Below are positions 1 to 7,104 of a DNA stretch of 12,181 bases, piece by piece. Source of the DNA: JAWOGN01 sp046496815 (GTDB lineage Bacteria; Desulfobacterota; DSM-4660; Desulfatiglandales; Desulfatiglandaceae); the NCBI GenBank assembly GCA_046496815.1, contig JAWOGN010000043.1, positions 1-12,181 of the forward strand. Direction: 5' to 3'. Both the position numbers and the translations under genes were made by a program. Below the pieces are notes generated by a model. That model did not search any database and was not told the DNA's origin. It saw only the letters and a program-made list of their open reading frames with translations. The first letter of the stretch is position 1. Every line of letters starts with the position of its first letter.

Positions 1-13
1 GAAAGCCGCGGCA

Positions 14-526
14 ATGGGTCACGAAAAGTCGAAGCACTATTTGCCGGACCAGACCAAGAAAGAAGTTAAAGCGAAGCGCGCTTCATCGCCATCCGCCGTT
101 TTGTGGAAGAATGATCTCAGCAATGCGAAAATACCTGCTACAGCTGCAAAGGGGCGGATCCATGGGGAGGAGTTTGTCTCCAATTCCTCTGATTTGGCAA
201 ATGGGATTCTAACCATACGCGACGGAGCGGACCTTTTTCCAAACCATGCCGTGATGGTTTTTCTATTCCTCAGGGAGGGTGAGTCACCCGACGGAAAAAC
301 ATACCATATCCCCCGGAACAGCGACTCCGGATCGCCGCATATCCACATGAAATGGAAACCCGAAAACAGTAAGGTTCCCAAAACAAAAGTATTTTTGAAA
401 GATTATTCGATGCGACTCGATTTTGGAACCACCGAGAATGGGGAAATTCCGGGAGGGATATATTTGTGTCTGCCCGATGAGATGAAGAGTGTGGTTGCAG
501 GAAGTTTCAGCGCACGCGTCAAATAG
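14..526 (+). CDS. Hypothetical protein, possibly 5'-truncated by the window edge
   Basis: I do not recognise this 170-residue protein. The first ATG has no Shine-Dalgarno sequence in front of it, and the frame stays open leftward to the window edge (codons for K-A-A-A precede it). The real start may therefore lie outside the window. Residues 1-45 are Lys/Ser/Ala-rich and probably disordered. Residues about 50-168 look like one compact beta-rich domain with short strands (ILTIRDG, VMVFLFL, SPHIHMKW, YSMRLDFG, GGIYLCLP). It has no signal peptide, no membrane segment and no paired cysteines. It is convergent with the M48 gene at 715-2112 and so is probably transcribed separately. The coding call rests on length, plausible composition and a stop followed by non-coding DNA. 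The two minus-strand frames across it look like shadows. Confidence 0.62.
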   Translation: MGHEKSKHYLPDQTKKEVKAKRASSPSAVLWKNDLSNAKIPATAAKGRIHGEEFVSNSSDLANGILTIRDGADLFPNHAVMVFLFLREGESPDGKTYHIPRNSDSGSPHIHMKWKPENSKVPKTKVFLKDYSMRLDFGTTENGEIPGGIYLCLPDEMKSVVAGSFSARVK

Positions 527-528
527 CA

Positions 529-582
529 TCTGAACGAAAACGATGAATTTTTTTCCAGGATCAAGGAAGACAAAAATTATAA
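529..582 (+). repeat. Dispersed intergenic repeat, copy 1
   Basis: This 54-nt stretch starts three bases after the stop codon of the upstream gene and resembles 9859-9910. The first 13 bases (TCTGAACGAAAAC) are identical. The last 24 bases match at 20 positions and end in AAAATTATAA. The middle matches less well and carries short indels. In addition, 11 bases of it (GAACGAAAACG, 532-542) recur inverted at 677-687 in the same convergent intergenic spacer. No gene is visible in 527-714. I cannot assign it to a known repeat family. Confidence 0.45.
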
Positions 583-714
583 TAATATCATAATATTGGT
601 TATTTCGAGATGAACATGCCTCAGGCGGTTTAAAATGTGAGCCTGACGTGCCGCCATGAACGGGAGAGAAAATAACCGTTTTCGTTCGGGCACCAAGACG
701 ATCGGCCCGCCCGG

Positions 715-2112
715 CTAGAGGAGGCCCTTCGCTGCGCTTTGAATCTTTTTTCTCAGTTTGGGCTCATTGCCGGACAGACCGTCCGCTTTTTGAAAATGAA
801 ATCTTGCCTTCTCAGATTGGCCCAGTTTCTTGAAATAGAGGCCAAAATTGTAATGGGCAAGTGCCAGTCTATTTTTCCTGCCGTAGGAAACGCCCAGGTT
901 GTAATAGACGTCATTGTTGACGGGTTTTAGATAAGACAGCTTCTCGAGAAGCGCTATCGCTTTATCGTAGTTTTCGATATTTTGATACGATATTGCCAGT
1001 GTGAATAGCAAAGAACGATTTTGATGATCCAGGGCAACCGCTTTTTCAAGGATCGAGATGGCTTCCTCGTCCTGCCCGATCAATTGATAAGTTTCCCCCA
1101 GGCTGCTCAATATGGGAGCAGAAAGGGGACCCATCTCCATGGCTTTTTTGAAATGCCGAATCGCCTGCGCATAATCTCTTTTCTCCTTATAGACTATCCC
1201 AAGGCCGAAATAGGGTAAGTAAGAGTCCCGATTCCTCTCAAGATCAAGACGGAACAATCCTTCTGCTTCCTGAGGGTCCCGACACTTTGCTCGGAGGATA
1301 ACTTTGAATAGAGAAAAATCCTCCTTTAAACGAAGTGTCTCCGAAGTTGGCGGGTCAGGCTTGAAGTGGCTCAGCATTGCCTCAAGATTGGACATCCTCT
1401 CGGGACCCGTAGGATGGGTCATGAGATACGCCGGGATCCTTTCCGTGCCCAACCAATTGCTCCTCTGGAGAGTTTGCAGGGTTTTGATCAGACCCGACGG
1501 ATCGAAGCCGGAGGGTTTCATGTAGTCGAAACCTAACTGATCAGCCTGCCTTTCGTCGTTTCGGCTGTAATGTAGCTGCATCTGCGCTCCAGCCGCCATG
1601 GATCCGGCCATCATGGCTTGCGCGACCTCACCCCCGATGAGGGCACCTGCCAAAATGCCCGCCATTGTCGCCAGGCCGATTTTCTTGCTTTGTTCGATGC
1701 GCCGAGACAGATGCCTGGCGGACACGTGACCGAGTTCATGGCAAATAACACCTGCCAACTCATCCAAACTTTCCATAGCTTCCACCAGACCCGAGAAGAT
1801 GAATATATGTCCTCCGGGCGCTGCAAAGGCATTCAACGTATTGTCATTGATGATGTAGAACCGAAACGGGAAGTGCTTTATCTCCAATGGCCGGGTGAGG
1901 TACTCACCCAGATTCATTATAAATTGATTGGCAAAATCATCTTCCACAAGCTCAAAATAATTTCGGATCTGTGCGACAAATCTGTTTCCTAATTTCCTTT
2001 CTTCCTCGATGGACAGCGCAAATGCTTTGGTGCCGAGCGGATAAAAACCCGAAAAAAATAAAGCTAGGGCAAGGCAAACAACAATCGGCTTCGTATGGAA
2101 ATGGCGTTTCAT
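715..2112 (-). CDS. M48 family zinc metalloprotease with C-terminal TPR repeats (BepA-like)
   Basis: This is an exported zinc endopeptidase, 465 aa. An N-terminal signal sequence spans about residues 1-32 (KR-rich start, hydrophobic VVCLALALFFSGF). The M48 catalytic domain follows: NAFAAPGGHIFIFSGL at 94-109, zinc motif HELGH with His125, Glu126 and His129, a probable third ligand Glu187 in NDERQAD, and His233 in THP, which matches the active-site-plug histidine described for BepA. Four TPR units cover about 297-440. E. coli BepA works in the periplasm, maturing or degrading outer-membrane assembly intermediates of LptD. A similar envelope quality-control role here is inferred. The ATG overlaps the rsfS stop as ATGA, so translation is probably coupled. 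It is the last gene of the rplU operon. I see no convincing terminator in 527-714. A second M48/TPR gene lies at 7767-8918. Confidence 0.93.
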   Translation of the reverse strand: MKRHFHTKPIVVCLALALFFSGFYPLGTKAFALSIEEERKLGNRFVAQIRNYFELVEDDFANQFIMNLGEYLTRPLEIKHFPFRFYIINDNTLNAFAAPGGHIFIFSGLVEAMESLDELAGVICHELGHVSARHLSRRIEQSKKIGLATMAGILAGALIGGEVAQAMMAGSMAAGAQMQLHYSRNDERQADQLGFDYMKPSGFDPSGLIKTLQTLQRSNWLGTERIPAYLMTHPTGPERMSNLEAMLSHFKPDPPTSETLRLKEDFSLFKVILRAKCRDPQEAEGLFRLDLERNRDSYLPYFGLGIVYKEKRDYAQAIRHFKKAMEMGPLSAPILSSLGETYQLIGQDEEAISILEKAVALDHQNRSLLFTLAISYQNIENYDKAIALLEKLSYLKPVNNDVYYNLGVSYGRKNRLALAHYNFGLYFKKLGQSEKARFHFQKADGLSGNEPKLRKKIQSAAKGLL

Positions 2113-2483
2113 TTTGACGCTTCAATACCTTCTGAGTTCTCGCGGTCCGAATTTACCCGAGGGGCATCGATCCAGAGGCCCTCCAGATCGTAAAACTCTC
2201 TAACCGGTTGGTAAAAAAGATGAATAATTACGTCCCCGTAATCCATTAACACCCAGTGCCCCTCTTGCTGCCCTTCGATGCCGGCAGGCCTGAACCCTTC
2301 CTCACGCATTCTTCTCTGCAGATGCCGTGTGATGGCCTGCACCTGCCTGCTGGAGTTTCCGCTTGCGATAAGAAAATAGTCGGTAATCGAGGTAAGTTGA
2401 CCCACCTCGAACAGGACGGGATTCACGGCCTTTCGCTCGTTTATGATCCTGAGGCACAATTTGGCTTTATCAAAGGTTCGCAT
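2109..2483 (-). CDS. rsfS: Ribosomal silencing factor RsfS
   Basis: RsfS (YbeB/Iojap family) binds ribosomal protein L14 on the 50S subunit and blocks subunit joining, lowering translation in poor conditions. The 124-aa protein shows the family signature in order: LTSITDYFLIASGNSSRQVQAI at about 30-51, GHWVLMDYGDVIIHLF at 75-90, and REFYDLEGLW at 95-104. Length is normal for the family, with a short charged tail. The ATG at 2483 lies inside the end of nadD (14-nt overlap), and the stop overlaps the M48 start by 4 nt. The gene is thus embedded in a tightly packed operon. Only a weak SD (AAGAGA) precedes the start, which suggests dependence on coupling to nadD translation. The nadD-rsfS pairing is common in bacteria and supports both calls. 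Confidence 0.95.
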   Translation of the reverse strand: MRTFDKAKLCLRIINERKAVNPVLFEVGQLTSITDYFLIASGNSSRQVQAITRHLQRRMREEGFRPAGIEGQQEGHWVLMDYGDVIIHLFYQPVREFYDLEGLWIDAPRVNSDRENSEGIEASK

Positions 2484-3126
2484 GTCTCTTATACAATCCT
2501 TTATCCATTAAATAGTTCCGAACCGGATCCGGCAAGAGAAAGCGAATAGACTTGCCATCTGCGATCAATTTTCTGATGCGGGTGGAGGATATGTCCATGA
2601 GAGTTGTGCTCACTCGAAAAACGCTCTTACCGGACGGCCTGGTGAAGACATCTTCTCGTTTTGCGTCTTTTGTATCAAAACCAAGCTCCTTCAGAAGCGG
2701 CTCAATTTCACACATTCCAACCCCGGTCCGCTCAATGATGACAAAATGTGCATAATCGAAAAGGTCTTGGTAGTCTTTCCATGTCTTGATTTCCCGGAAG
2801 GCGTCCGTGCCCAGAATAAAGAAGAGTTCAGGCTGCGGTTGCTGGGTGCGATGAATCGCCTTGAGTGTTTCAATGGAATAGGAGAGTCCGGGACGCTTTC
2901 CTTCCATATCCAGAGCTTCAAGTCGGGTTGAATCACCGATCGCCAATTGGACCATAACCAAACGATCATCAAAAGGTGCGACCGGTTCACTGGTTTTGTG
3001 AGGAGGCGAAGCGGATGGAATGAGGTAGACTTTCTCTAGGCTCAGCTTTTGACCGACTTCCTCAGCTGTGCGCAAATGCCCCAAATGAATAGGATCGAAG
3101 GTTCCGCCCAAAATACCGAATCTCAA
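2470..3126 (-). CDS. nadD: Nicotinate-nucleotide adenylyltransferase
   Basis: NadD transfers AMP from ATP to nicotinate mononucleotide, giving deamido-NAD in the cytosolic route to NAD. The nucleotidyltransferase motif GGTFDPIHLGHL sits at residues 7-18, with PPHK at about 41-44, GTDAF at 106-110, and the C-terminal ISSTRIR motif at 179-185, all intact. I choose the TTG at 3126 as the start, giving 218 aa. The protein then begins MRFGILGGTF as NadD proteins usually do, and an AGGAG lies 4 nt upstream (3131-3135). A longer frame from TTG 3156 has no ribosome binding site. The 3' end overlaps rsfS by 14 nt. A 172-nt non-coding gap separates it from obg. In many relatives proB occupies that position, and nothing resembling it is present here. 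Confidence 0.95.
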   Translation of the reverse strand: MRFGILGGTFDPIHLGHLRTAEEVGQKLSLEKVYLIPSASPPHKTSEPVAPFDDRLVMVQLAIGDSTRLEALDMEGKRPGLSYSIETLKAIHRTQQPQPELFFILGTDAFREIKTWKDYQDLFDYAHFVIIERTGVGMCEIEPLLKELGFDTKDAKREDVFTRPSGKSVFRVSTTLMDISSTRIRKLIADGKSIRFLLPDPVRNYLMDKGLYKRHANL

Positions 3127-3298
3127 GGGACTCCTCTTCTCAAAAAATACTTTCAACAGACAAAAATCCAGGGTTGTTGCACGGTGAGAGAAGCACTCTC
3201 ATCACCCATATAGTGCGTTGTATTCACAAAATACCTTGCATGTGTTTTTCCCCGTTTACCCCTCGTAGCAAACCGCATGTGCCCGGAAATACGATCAT

Positions 3299-4324
3299 TT
3301 ACGCTTCCGAAAATGCGCCCTGCCCGTCCGCCCATTTATTAAGGATCATCTTCTTTACATCTTCGAGACCTTCGCCCGTCAGCGCAGAAATGGCGAATGA
3401 CTCAAGACCGATCGTGGCCAACGTTCTCTGCAGTTTTTCCAAGCTCCTGCATTCCGGGCTGTAAAGATCTATTTTGTTGATCAACACGACTTGAGGTTTT
3501 TCGATCAAGGAGGGATCAAAGATGGCCATCTCACGCCTGACCGCATGGAAATCCTCCAAAATATCCCGATCAGATTGGTAGGTAATGTCAAGAAGGTGTA
3601 ACAGGAGTTTTGCACGTTCAATGTGCTTCAAGAAGCGATGGCCCAAACCCTGTCCTGCACCGGCACCGGCAATCAATCCCGGGATATCCGCAATCACCAT
3701 TGAGTTCCCATCGTCAAGGGTCATAACACCCAAATTGGGTATGAGCGTAGTAAAAAGGTAACTGTCTATCTTGGGACGTGCCATGGTAAGGCGGGAGAGA
3801 AGCGTCGATTTGCCGGCGTTGGGCAGACCGATTAGGCCGATGTCGGCCAAGAACTTGAGTAGAAGCTTTACTCTTTTCTCTTGCCCTGGAAGGCCCGGCT
3901 GTGCAAACCTGGGAGCTCTGTTGGTCGGAGTCGTAAAATGCTTGTTTCCTTTTCCTCCTTTCCCGCCTCGAAGCAGAAGAAACTCCTGTTCGTCATCGGT
4001 CAGGTCCGCAAGCAACCGACCCGTCTCAACGTCTTCAATGATGGTCCCCAAAGGAACCTCTAAAACTAAATCAGAGGCATTCCTGCCGAATTTATTTTTT
4101 CCTCTTCCAGGTTCGCCATTCAGTGCCCTGAAATGCTTGCGTGAAATGAATTCGGTTAGTGTCTGAATTTTCCTTGATGCTCTGAAAATAATGCTTCCGC
4201 CATTACCACCGTCACCCCCATCGGGGCCCCCTTTGGGTATGAACCTTTCTCTTCTGAAACTGACACAACCTCTTCCCCCATCACCCGAGCGAACCGTAAT
4301 GACCGCTTCATCCAGAAAGCCCAT
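3299..4324 (-). CDS. obg: Obg family GTPase (ObgE/CgtA), ribosome assembly
   Basis: Obg is an essential GTPase that binds the 50S subunit during assembly and links growth to guanine-nucleotide levels. The glycine-rich Obg fold occupies about residues 1-155, with GDGG, the GGPDGGDGGNGG run and GGKGGKGN. The G domain follows: G1 GLPNAGKS at 166-173, switch-I TT at 192-193, G3 DIPG at 213-216, G4 NKID at 283-286, and G5 SAL at 313-315. The ATG at 4324 gives 341 aa and a standard MGFLDEAVI start, with GGGG about 8 nt upstream. A TTG at 4336 would add four residues but has no SD. The protein ends soon after the G domain, so the C-terminal OCT domain of some Firmicute Obg proteins is absent. It follows rpmA by 36 nt, the usual rplU-rpmA-obg order. 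Confidence 0.97.
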   Translation of the reverse strand: MGFLDEAVITVRSGDGGRGCVSFRRERFIPKGGPDGGDGGNGGSIIFRASRKIQTLTEFISRKHFRALNGEPGRGKNKFGRNASDLVLEVPLGTIIEDVETGRLLADLTDDEQEFLLLRGGKGGKGNKHFTTPTNRAPRFAQPGLPGQEKRVKLLLKFLADIGLIGLPNAGKSTLLSRLTMARPKIDSYLFTTLIPNLGVMTLDDGNSMVIADIPGLIAGAGAGQGLGHRFLKHIERAKLLLHLLDITYQSDRDILEDFHAVRREMAIFDPSLIEKPQVVLINKIDLYSPECRSLEKLQRTLATIGLESFAISALTGEGLEDVKKMILNKWADGQGAFSEA

Positions 4325-4360
4325 TTTACGCCCCAAGGGAAGCGGAAGCCCAACGCACTT

Positions 4361-4618
4361 TCAGGCAGCAGCGTGTACGCTGATTTTTTTCCGTTGCTTA
4401 CCAAAACGCTCAAATGCAACGATTCCATCGATTTTGGCGAAAATCGTATAGTCCTTTCCAAGGCCGACATTTTCACCGGGATGAAATTTGGTCCCCTTTT
4501 GCCGGACGAGAATGTTTCCGGCACGAACGCTCTGACCGGCGAATCTTTTTACCCCATATCTCTGACCCGCACTATCCCGGCCGTTTCTTGAACTTCCGCC
4601 TGCTTTTTTGTGTGCCAT
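4361..4618 (-). CDS. rpmA: 50S ribosomal protein L27
   Basis: L27 is a small basic protein whose N-terminal tail reaches towards the peptidyl-transferase centre of the large subunit. The 85-aa product begins [16 protein letters not shown] and continues with [12 protein letters not shown] and [15 protein letters not shown], the full family signature at normal length. The start is the bacterial AHKK type without the cleavable N-terminal extension seen in Firmicutes. A GGGAGG ribosome binding site is present 9 nt upstream of the ATG. It lies 31 nt downstream of rplU and 36 nt upstream of obg. Confidence 0.98.
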   Translation of the reverse strand: MAHKKAGGSSRNGRDSAGQRYGVKRFAGQSVRAGNILVRQKGTKFHPGENVGLGKDYTIFAKIDGIVAFERFGKQRKKISVHAAA

Positions 4619-4649
4619 TATTCCTGCCCTCCCATTTCACTCCTGCGGC

Positions 4650-4961
4650 TTACGCTTCAATGTTTTCGATGCTGACAAGCGTGAAATGCTGCCGGTGCCC
4701 GTGCTTTCGGCGATAGCCTTTTCTCCTTTTGTATTTGAAGACCACGACTTTTCGGTTCCTGCCTTGACGCGTAATTCGACCGGTGACCTGCACGTTTTGA
4801 ACATAGGGCTGCCCGACCCTGAAGTCTTCTCCGTCGGAAGTCAGGAGGACCTGATCAAACGTGACGGTATTGCCAACCTCTCCGGACAGTTTTTCAAATT
4901 TAACTTCATCACCAGGGGCGACTTGGTACTGTTTCCCGCCGGTTTCTATCACCGCATACAT
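4650..4961 (-). CDS. rplU: 50S ribosomal protein L21
   Basis: L21 binds 23S rRNA in the large subunit. The product from ATG 4961 is 103 aa, the same as E. coli L21, and starts MYAVIETGGKQYQVAPGD, the conserved N terminus. The basic C-terminal half contains the family's KRRKGYRRKHGHRQHFT stretch. I prefer this start over a TTG at 4982. An AAGGAG sequence sits 9 nt upstream of the ATG, and the extra seven residues (MKKEWKT) would simply be a translation of that SD region. This is the first gene of the operon, directly behind the promoter at 4994-5022. The predicted leader is only about 25 nt, so there is little room for an autoregulatory leader structure. Confidence 0.98.
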   Translation of the reverse strand: MYAVIETGGKQYQVAPGDEVKFEKLSGEVGNTVTFDQVLLTSDGEDFRVGQPYVQNVQVTGRITRQGRNRKVVVFKYKRRKGYRRKHGHRQHFTLVSIENIEA

Positions 4962-4993
4962 AGTTTTCCACTCCTTCTTCAATGTAGATTGCT

Positions 4994-5022
4994 AATCTAA
5001 ACAATAAGAATTTTTAAGTCAA
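4994..5022 (-). promoter_or_regulatory. Sigma70-type promoter of the rplU operon
   Basis: Read on the minus strand, TTGACT (5017-5022) is followed by exactly 17 nt and TAGATT (4994-4999). This gives 5 of 6 and 4 of 6 matches to consensus, with an AT-rich spacer. Transcription would begin near 4986-4988, about 25 nt before the rplU ATG. It is the only good promoter-like pair I see in front of the six-gene operon. Confidence 0.7.
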
Positions 5023-5284
5023 GGTAAAAAGACAGCGGAAAAATATAGATCTATCAGCATTATTAATCACTTATGCGGGAGAATCAAATACCGAAAAGAT
5101 TGTTTCCAGTGAAGCCCGGGCTCCTCCTGTTAAAATCCCAGCGCCCGTGAATCAGATCGCGCCAACATGTCATCTAAACACCCCACGGGTCTCCATCGGA
5201 CGAGCGATCCTTAGCAGCCGATGGGACCGGCCCTGTCGGCGTTCATGGTCGGCGATGCATGTTTTTGAGAAAAATTGCGAGAGC
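5023..5284. other. Intergenic gap with a GC-rich hairpin
   Basis: This stretch between the rplU promoter and the end of the kinase-like gene shows no credible ORF on either strand. It holds one strong stem-loop at 5217-5240: GCCGAT-GGG pairs with CCC-TG-TCGGC around the loop ACCGG. That gives nine pairs, one of them G-U, and a single bulged T. No T-run follows directly on either strand, so it is not a textbook terminator. It sits about 45 nt past the minus-strand stop at 5285 and could serve as a 3' end or mRNA-stability element. Confidence 0.4.
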
Positions 5285-6538
5285 CTATTGGGAAGCTTTC
5301 AAACGACGCCCAAGTTTTCTGCGGGCCTCTTGGATGGTGAAGCGGGTGATGACTTGCATTTTCGGTCCGGGCGGACATGACAGGGCCAAAGCCACGGCAT
5401 CCAGAAGCTCTGATTGCCCCACGGGTTTGAGCAAATAACCTGATATTCCCACCTCACGACACTTCGCTGTATCCCCTTTTTGTCCCACGGAGGTAAGTAA
5501 AAGGAGCTGCAAATTTGCACCGGAGTTACGTGTTTTCAGTTTTCTTGCAACTTCAAATCCGTCCATTCCCGGCATTTGCAGATCTAAAACGATGAGTTGG
5601 TAGGGCTTTCCGGCACGAAAGGCTTTCTCAGCCTTTTCAAGTGCCTCCTCTCCATTCGTCGCCTCGTCAGGTAGCACACCTCGTGAACCCATCATTCCTT
5701 TAAAAACCAGCCGGTTAATCTCGTTGTCATCCACAATGAGGACCCTTAAGTCAGAGAAATCCAACGCTTCCAAGCCGGCGGTCTTTTCATGCCGGGCCTG
5801 GCTCAAAGCAAACCGCACTGTGAAGTGTAAAGAGCTCCCATTGCCCAGATCACTCTCCAACCATATGCGTCCACCCATCATCTCCACCAAATACTTTGAG
5901 ATACTCAAACCCAGCGCCAGGGTCCCACACTCTTGTAAGGTAAAATCATTCACCGGCCTGAACCGCTCGAAAACGACTGCGATCTGATCATGCGAAATCC
6001 CGTTGCCGATACCCAACACTGTAAAATGAATGGTTGCTGAAACCTTATCTCTCTGCTGCGTTTCGAGGTGGAGCGTTACCGCTCCATCATTGATGAACGG
6101 GATGGCACTTTGCATCAGATTTGTAAGGATCTGACGGAGTCGACCCGGATCTCCCATCAAACCTGTGGGAACATCTGGTGAAATACCCCAGGTTAGACGA
6201 TGTCCCGCTTTTTTCATCTCCTCAGACAACATTTCCGAGACATAATCCAGTGTGTTCCGAAGGTCAAAATCGATTTGTTCAAGCGTGAGTTGATGCGTCT
6301 TAATGCTGGAGAAATCAGAAACTTCGTTCAGAAAACAGACCAATCTATCAGCGGACACCATAGCCTTTTCCAAATAGCCGCGCTGCGTTGCGTCCAGATC
6401 CGTATCGAGGGTGAGCCTTGTCATCTCAATGATGGCATCCATTTGTCTGCGGATCCCATCATTAATACCGGCGAGGAAATCATGGCCGGTTGAATTATCC
6501 GATCTCGGCTTCAACGTCTTATGATTGATTGGTTTCAT
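5285..6538 (-). CDS. Degenerate hybrid histidine kinase (HisKA-like/HATPase-like) with an intact receiver domain
   Basis: This 417-aa signalling protein has the architecture of a hybrid sensor kinase without any sensor or membrane segment. A HisKA-like region covers about 20-85, a HATPase_c-like region 88-245, and a receiver domain 263-385. The kinase half appears inactive. The usual SHEIRTP phospho-acceptor box reads NDGIRRQ, placing Asp27 where His should be. The N-box Asn is Ser144. The G1 box DTGIG reads GIGNG (176-180), losing its Asp. The G2 box reads GTLALGL (205-211) in place of GTGLGL. The receiver keeps every key residue: Asp270/Asp271, phospho-acceptor Asp319, Thr349 and Lys371. 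The tail ITRFTIQEARRKL resembles the linker that leads into a second receiver in tandem-receiver hybrid kinases, but the protein stops there. It probably accepts phosphate from another kinase. It lies 63 nt downstream of a STAS-like gene. The start ATG has only a weak SD. Confidence 0.88.
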   Translation of the reverse strand: MKPINHKTLKPRSDNSTGHDFLAGINDGIRRQMDAIIEMTRLTLDTDLDATQRGYLEKAMVSADRLVCFLNEVSDFSSIKTHQLTLEQIDFDLRNTLDYVSEMLSEEMKKAGHRLTWGISPDVPTGLMGDPGRLRQILTNLMQSAIPFINDGAVTLHLETQQRDKVSATIHFTVLGIGNGISHDQIAVVFERFRPVNDFTLQECGTLALGLSISKYLVEMMGGRIWLESDLGNGSSLHFTVRFALSQARHEKTAGLEALDFSDLRVLIVDDNEINRLVFKGMMGSRGVLPDEATNGEEALEKAEKAFRAGKPYQLIVLDLQMPGMDGFEVARKLKTRNSGANLQLLLLTSVGQKGDTAKCREVGISGYLLKPVGQSELLDAVALALSCPPGPKMQVITRFTIQEARRKLGRRLKASQ

Positions 6539-6601
6539 CCGTTGTTTAAGCCTATGACAATAAACTTTATTATTTCAATATTTTATTTTTACATTCTAAT
6601 A

Positions 6602-6919
6602 TCATTGCTGAAGATGAAGGTGTTCAGTCTTGGCACACCTATTTTCCTCTGCGGAAAGCGTATCCGAAAATCTACCCGTAAAAATAAATCGAAAAGGACT
6701 CCCCTGGAAGAGCTGAAGGCGTTCAAAAAAAGCTCCCCGCGCGTTGGGTCGAATGCCGGTCAGGCATCCGGTATGTATAAAAACGTTCGAGATCCTGCGG
6801 CCGTTGTGTTCAAGCGCCCTGAATATTTCCCTTACCGAAGTGATATCGAAATCCCCCATTAATTTCAGATGCAAGCTGTCTTCATTTCTGTGGACTAAAA
6901 TTCTGAAACTCGTCGTCAT
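6602..6919 (-). CDS. STAS-like small protein (possible anti-sigma-antagonist relative)
   Basis: This 105-aa soluble protein is the first gene of the pair with the kinase-like protein. A strand pattern typical of STAS domains is visible: FRILVHRNEDSLHLKLMGDFD (5-25), a helix of about 27-40, the strand NVFIHTG (45-51), and a second helix and strand with FRFIFTG. In STAS antagonists a DSSG-type motif after the central strand carries the phosphorylated Ser. Here the aligned stretch is IRPNARG (56-62), with no Ser or Thr at that point. If the fold call is right, it is not switched by phosphorylation in the usual way. I start at ATG 6919; a TTG at 6952 adds 11 residues but has no SD. The STAS assignment is from pattern only and needs a structure or profile comparison. 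Confidence 0.68.
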   Translation of the reverse strand: MTTSFRILVHRNEDSLHLKLMGDFDITSVREIFRALEHNGRRISNVFIHTGCLTGIRPNARGAFFERLQLFQGSPFRFIFTGRFSDTLSAEENRCAKTEHLHLQQ

Positions 6920-7104
6920 GATCTGTGCGCTTTCTGTGTATGATCCGGGCAATCGGATGGAATCGTTTAGATAAAAGGCAAAACCCCTTGCGAGGTCCTC
7001 AAATTTAAATCCTTTAGAAGTCTGTCATGAGTTTTTGCTATGGAGCAACTTCAGCTCTTCGCCCGGAGATATTTAAATAGGGTGCGTTCGTAAATTCGAC
7101 AGAG

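Noticed and set aside
1618..1992. 124-codon plus-strand frame inside the M48 gene
   Set aside because: It is a complement-strand shadow of the well-supported protease gene, whose zinc motifs and TPRs are intact.
3183..3203. Stem TGAGAG/CTCTCA in the obg-nadD gap as a terminator
   Set aside because: It is only six solid pairs on the transcribed strand with no T-run after it, and essential nadD lies downstream in the same operon.
3153..3335. 60-codon minus-strand frame filling the obg-nadD gap
   Set aside because: It starts inside obg in another frame, has no SD, and the product matches nothing I know. The gap is better described as non-coding.
5023..5284. Remnant of a second receiver domain downstream of the kinase-like gene
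   Set aside because: Reading through the stop gives only about a dozen codons before another stop, with no receiver motifs in the frames I checked.
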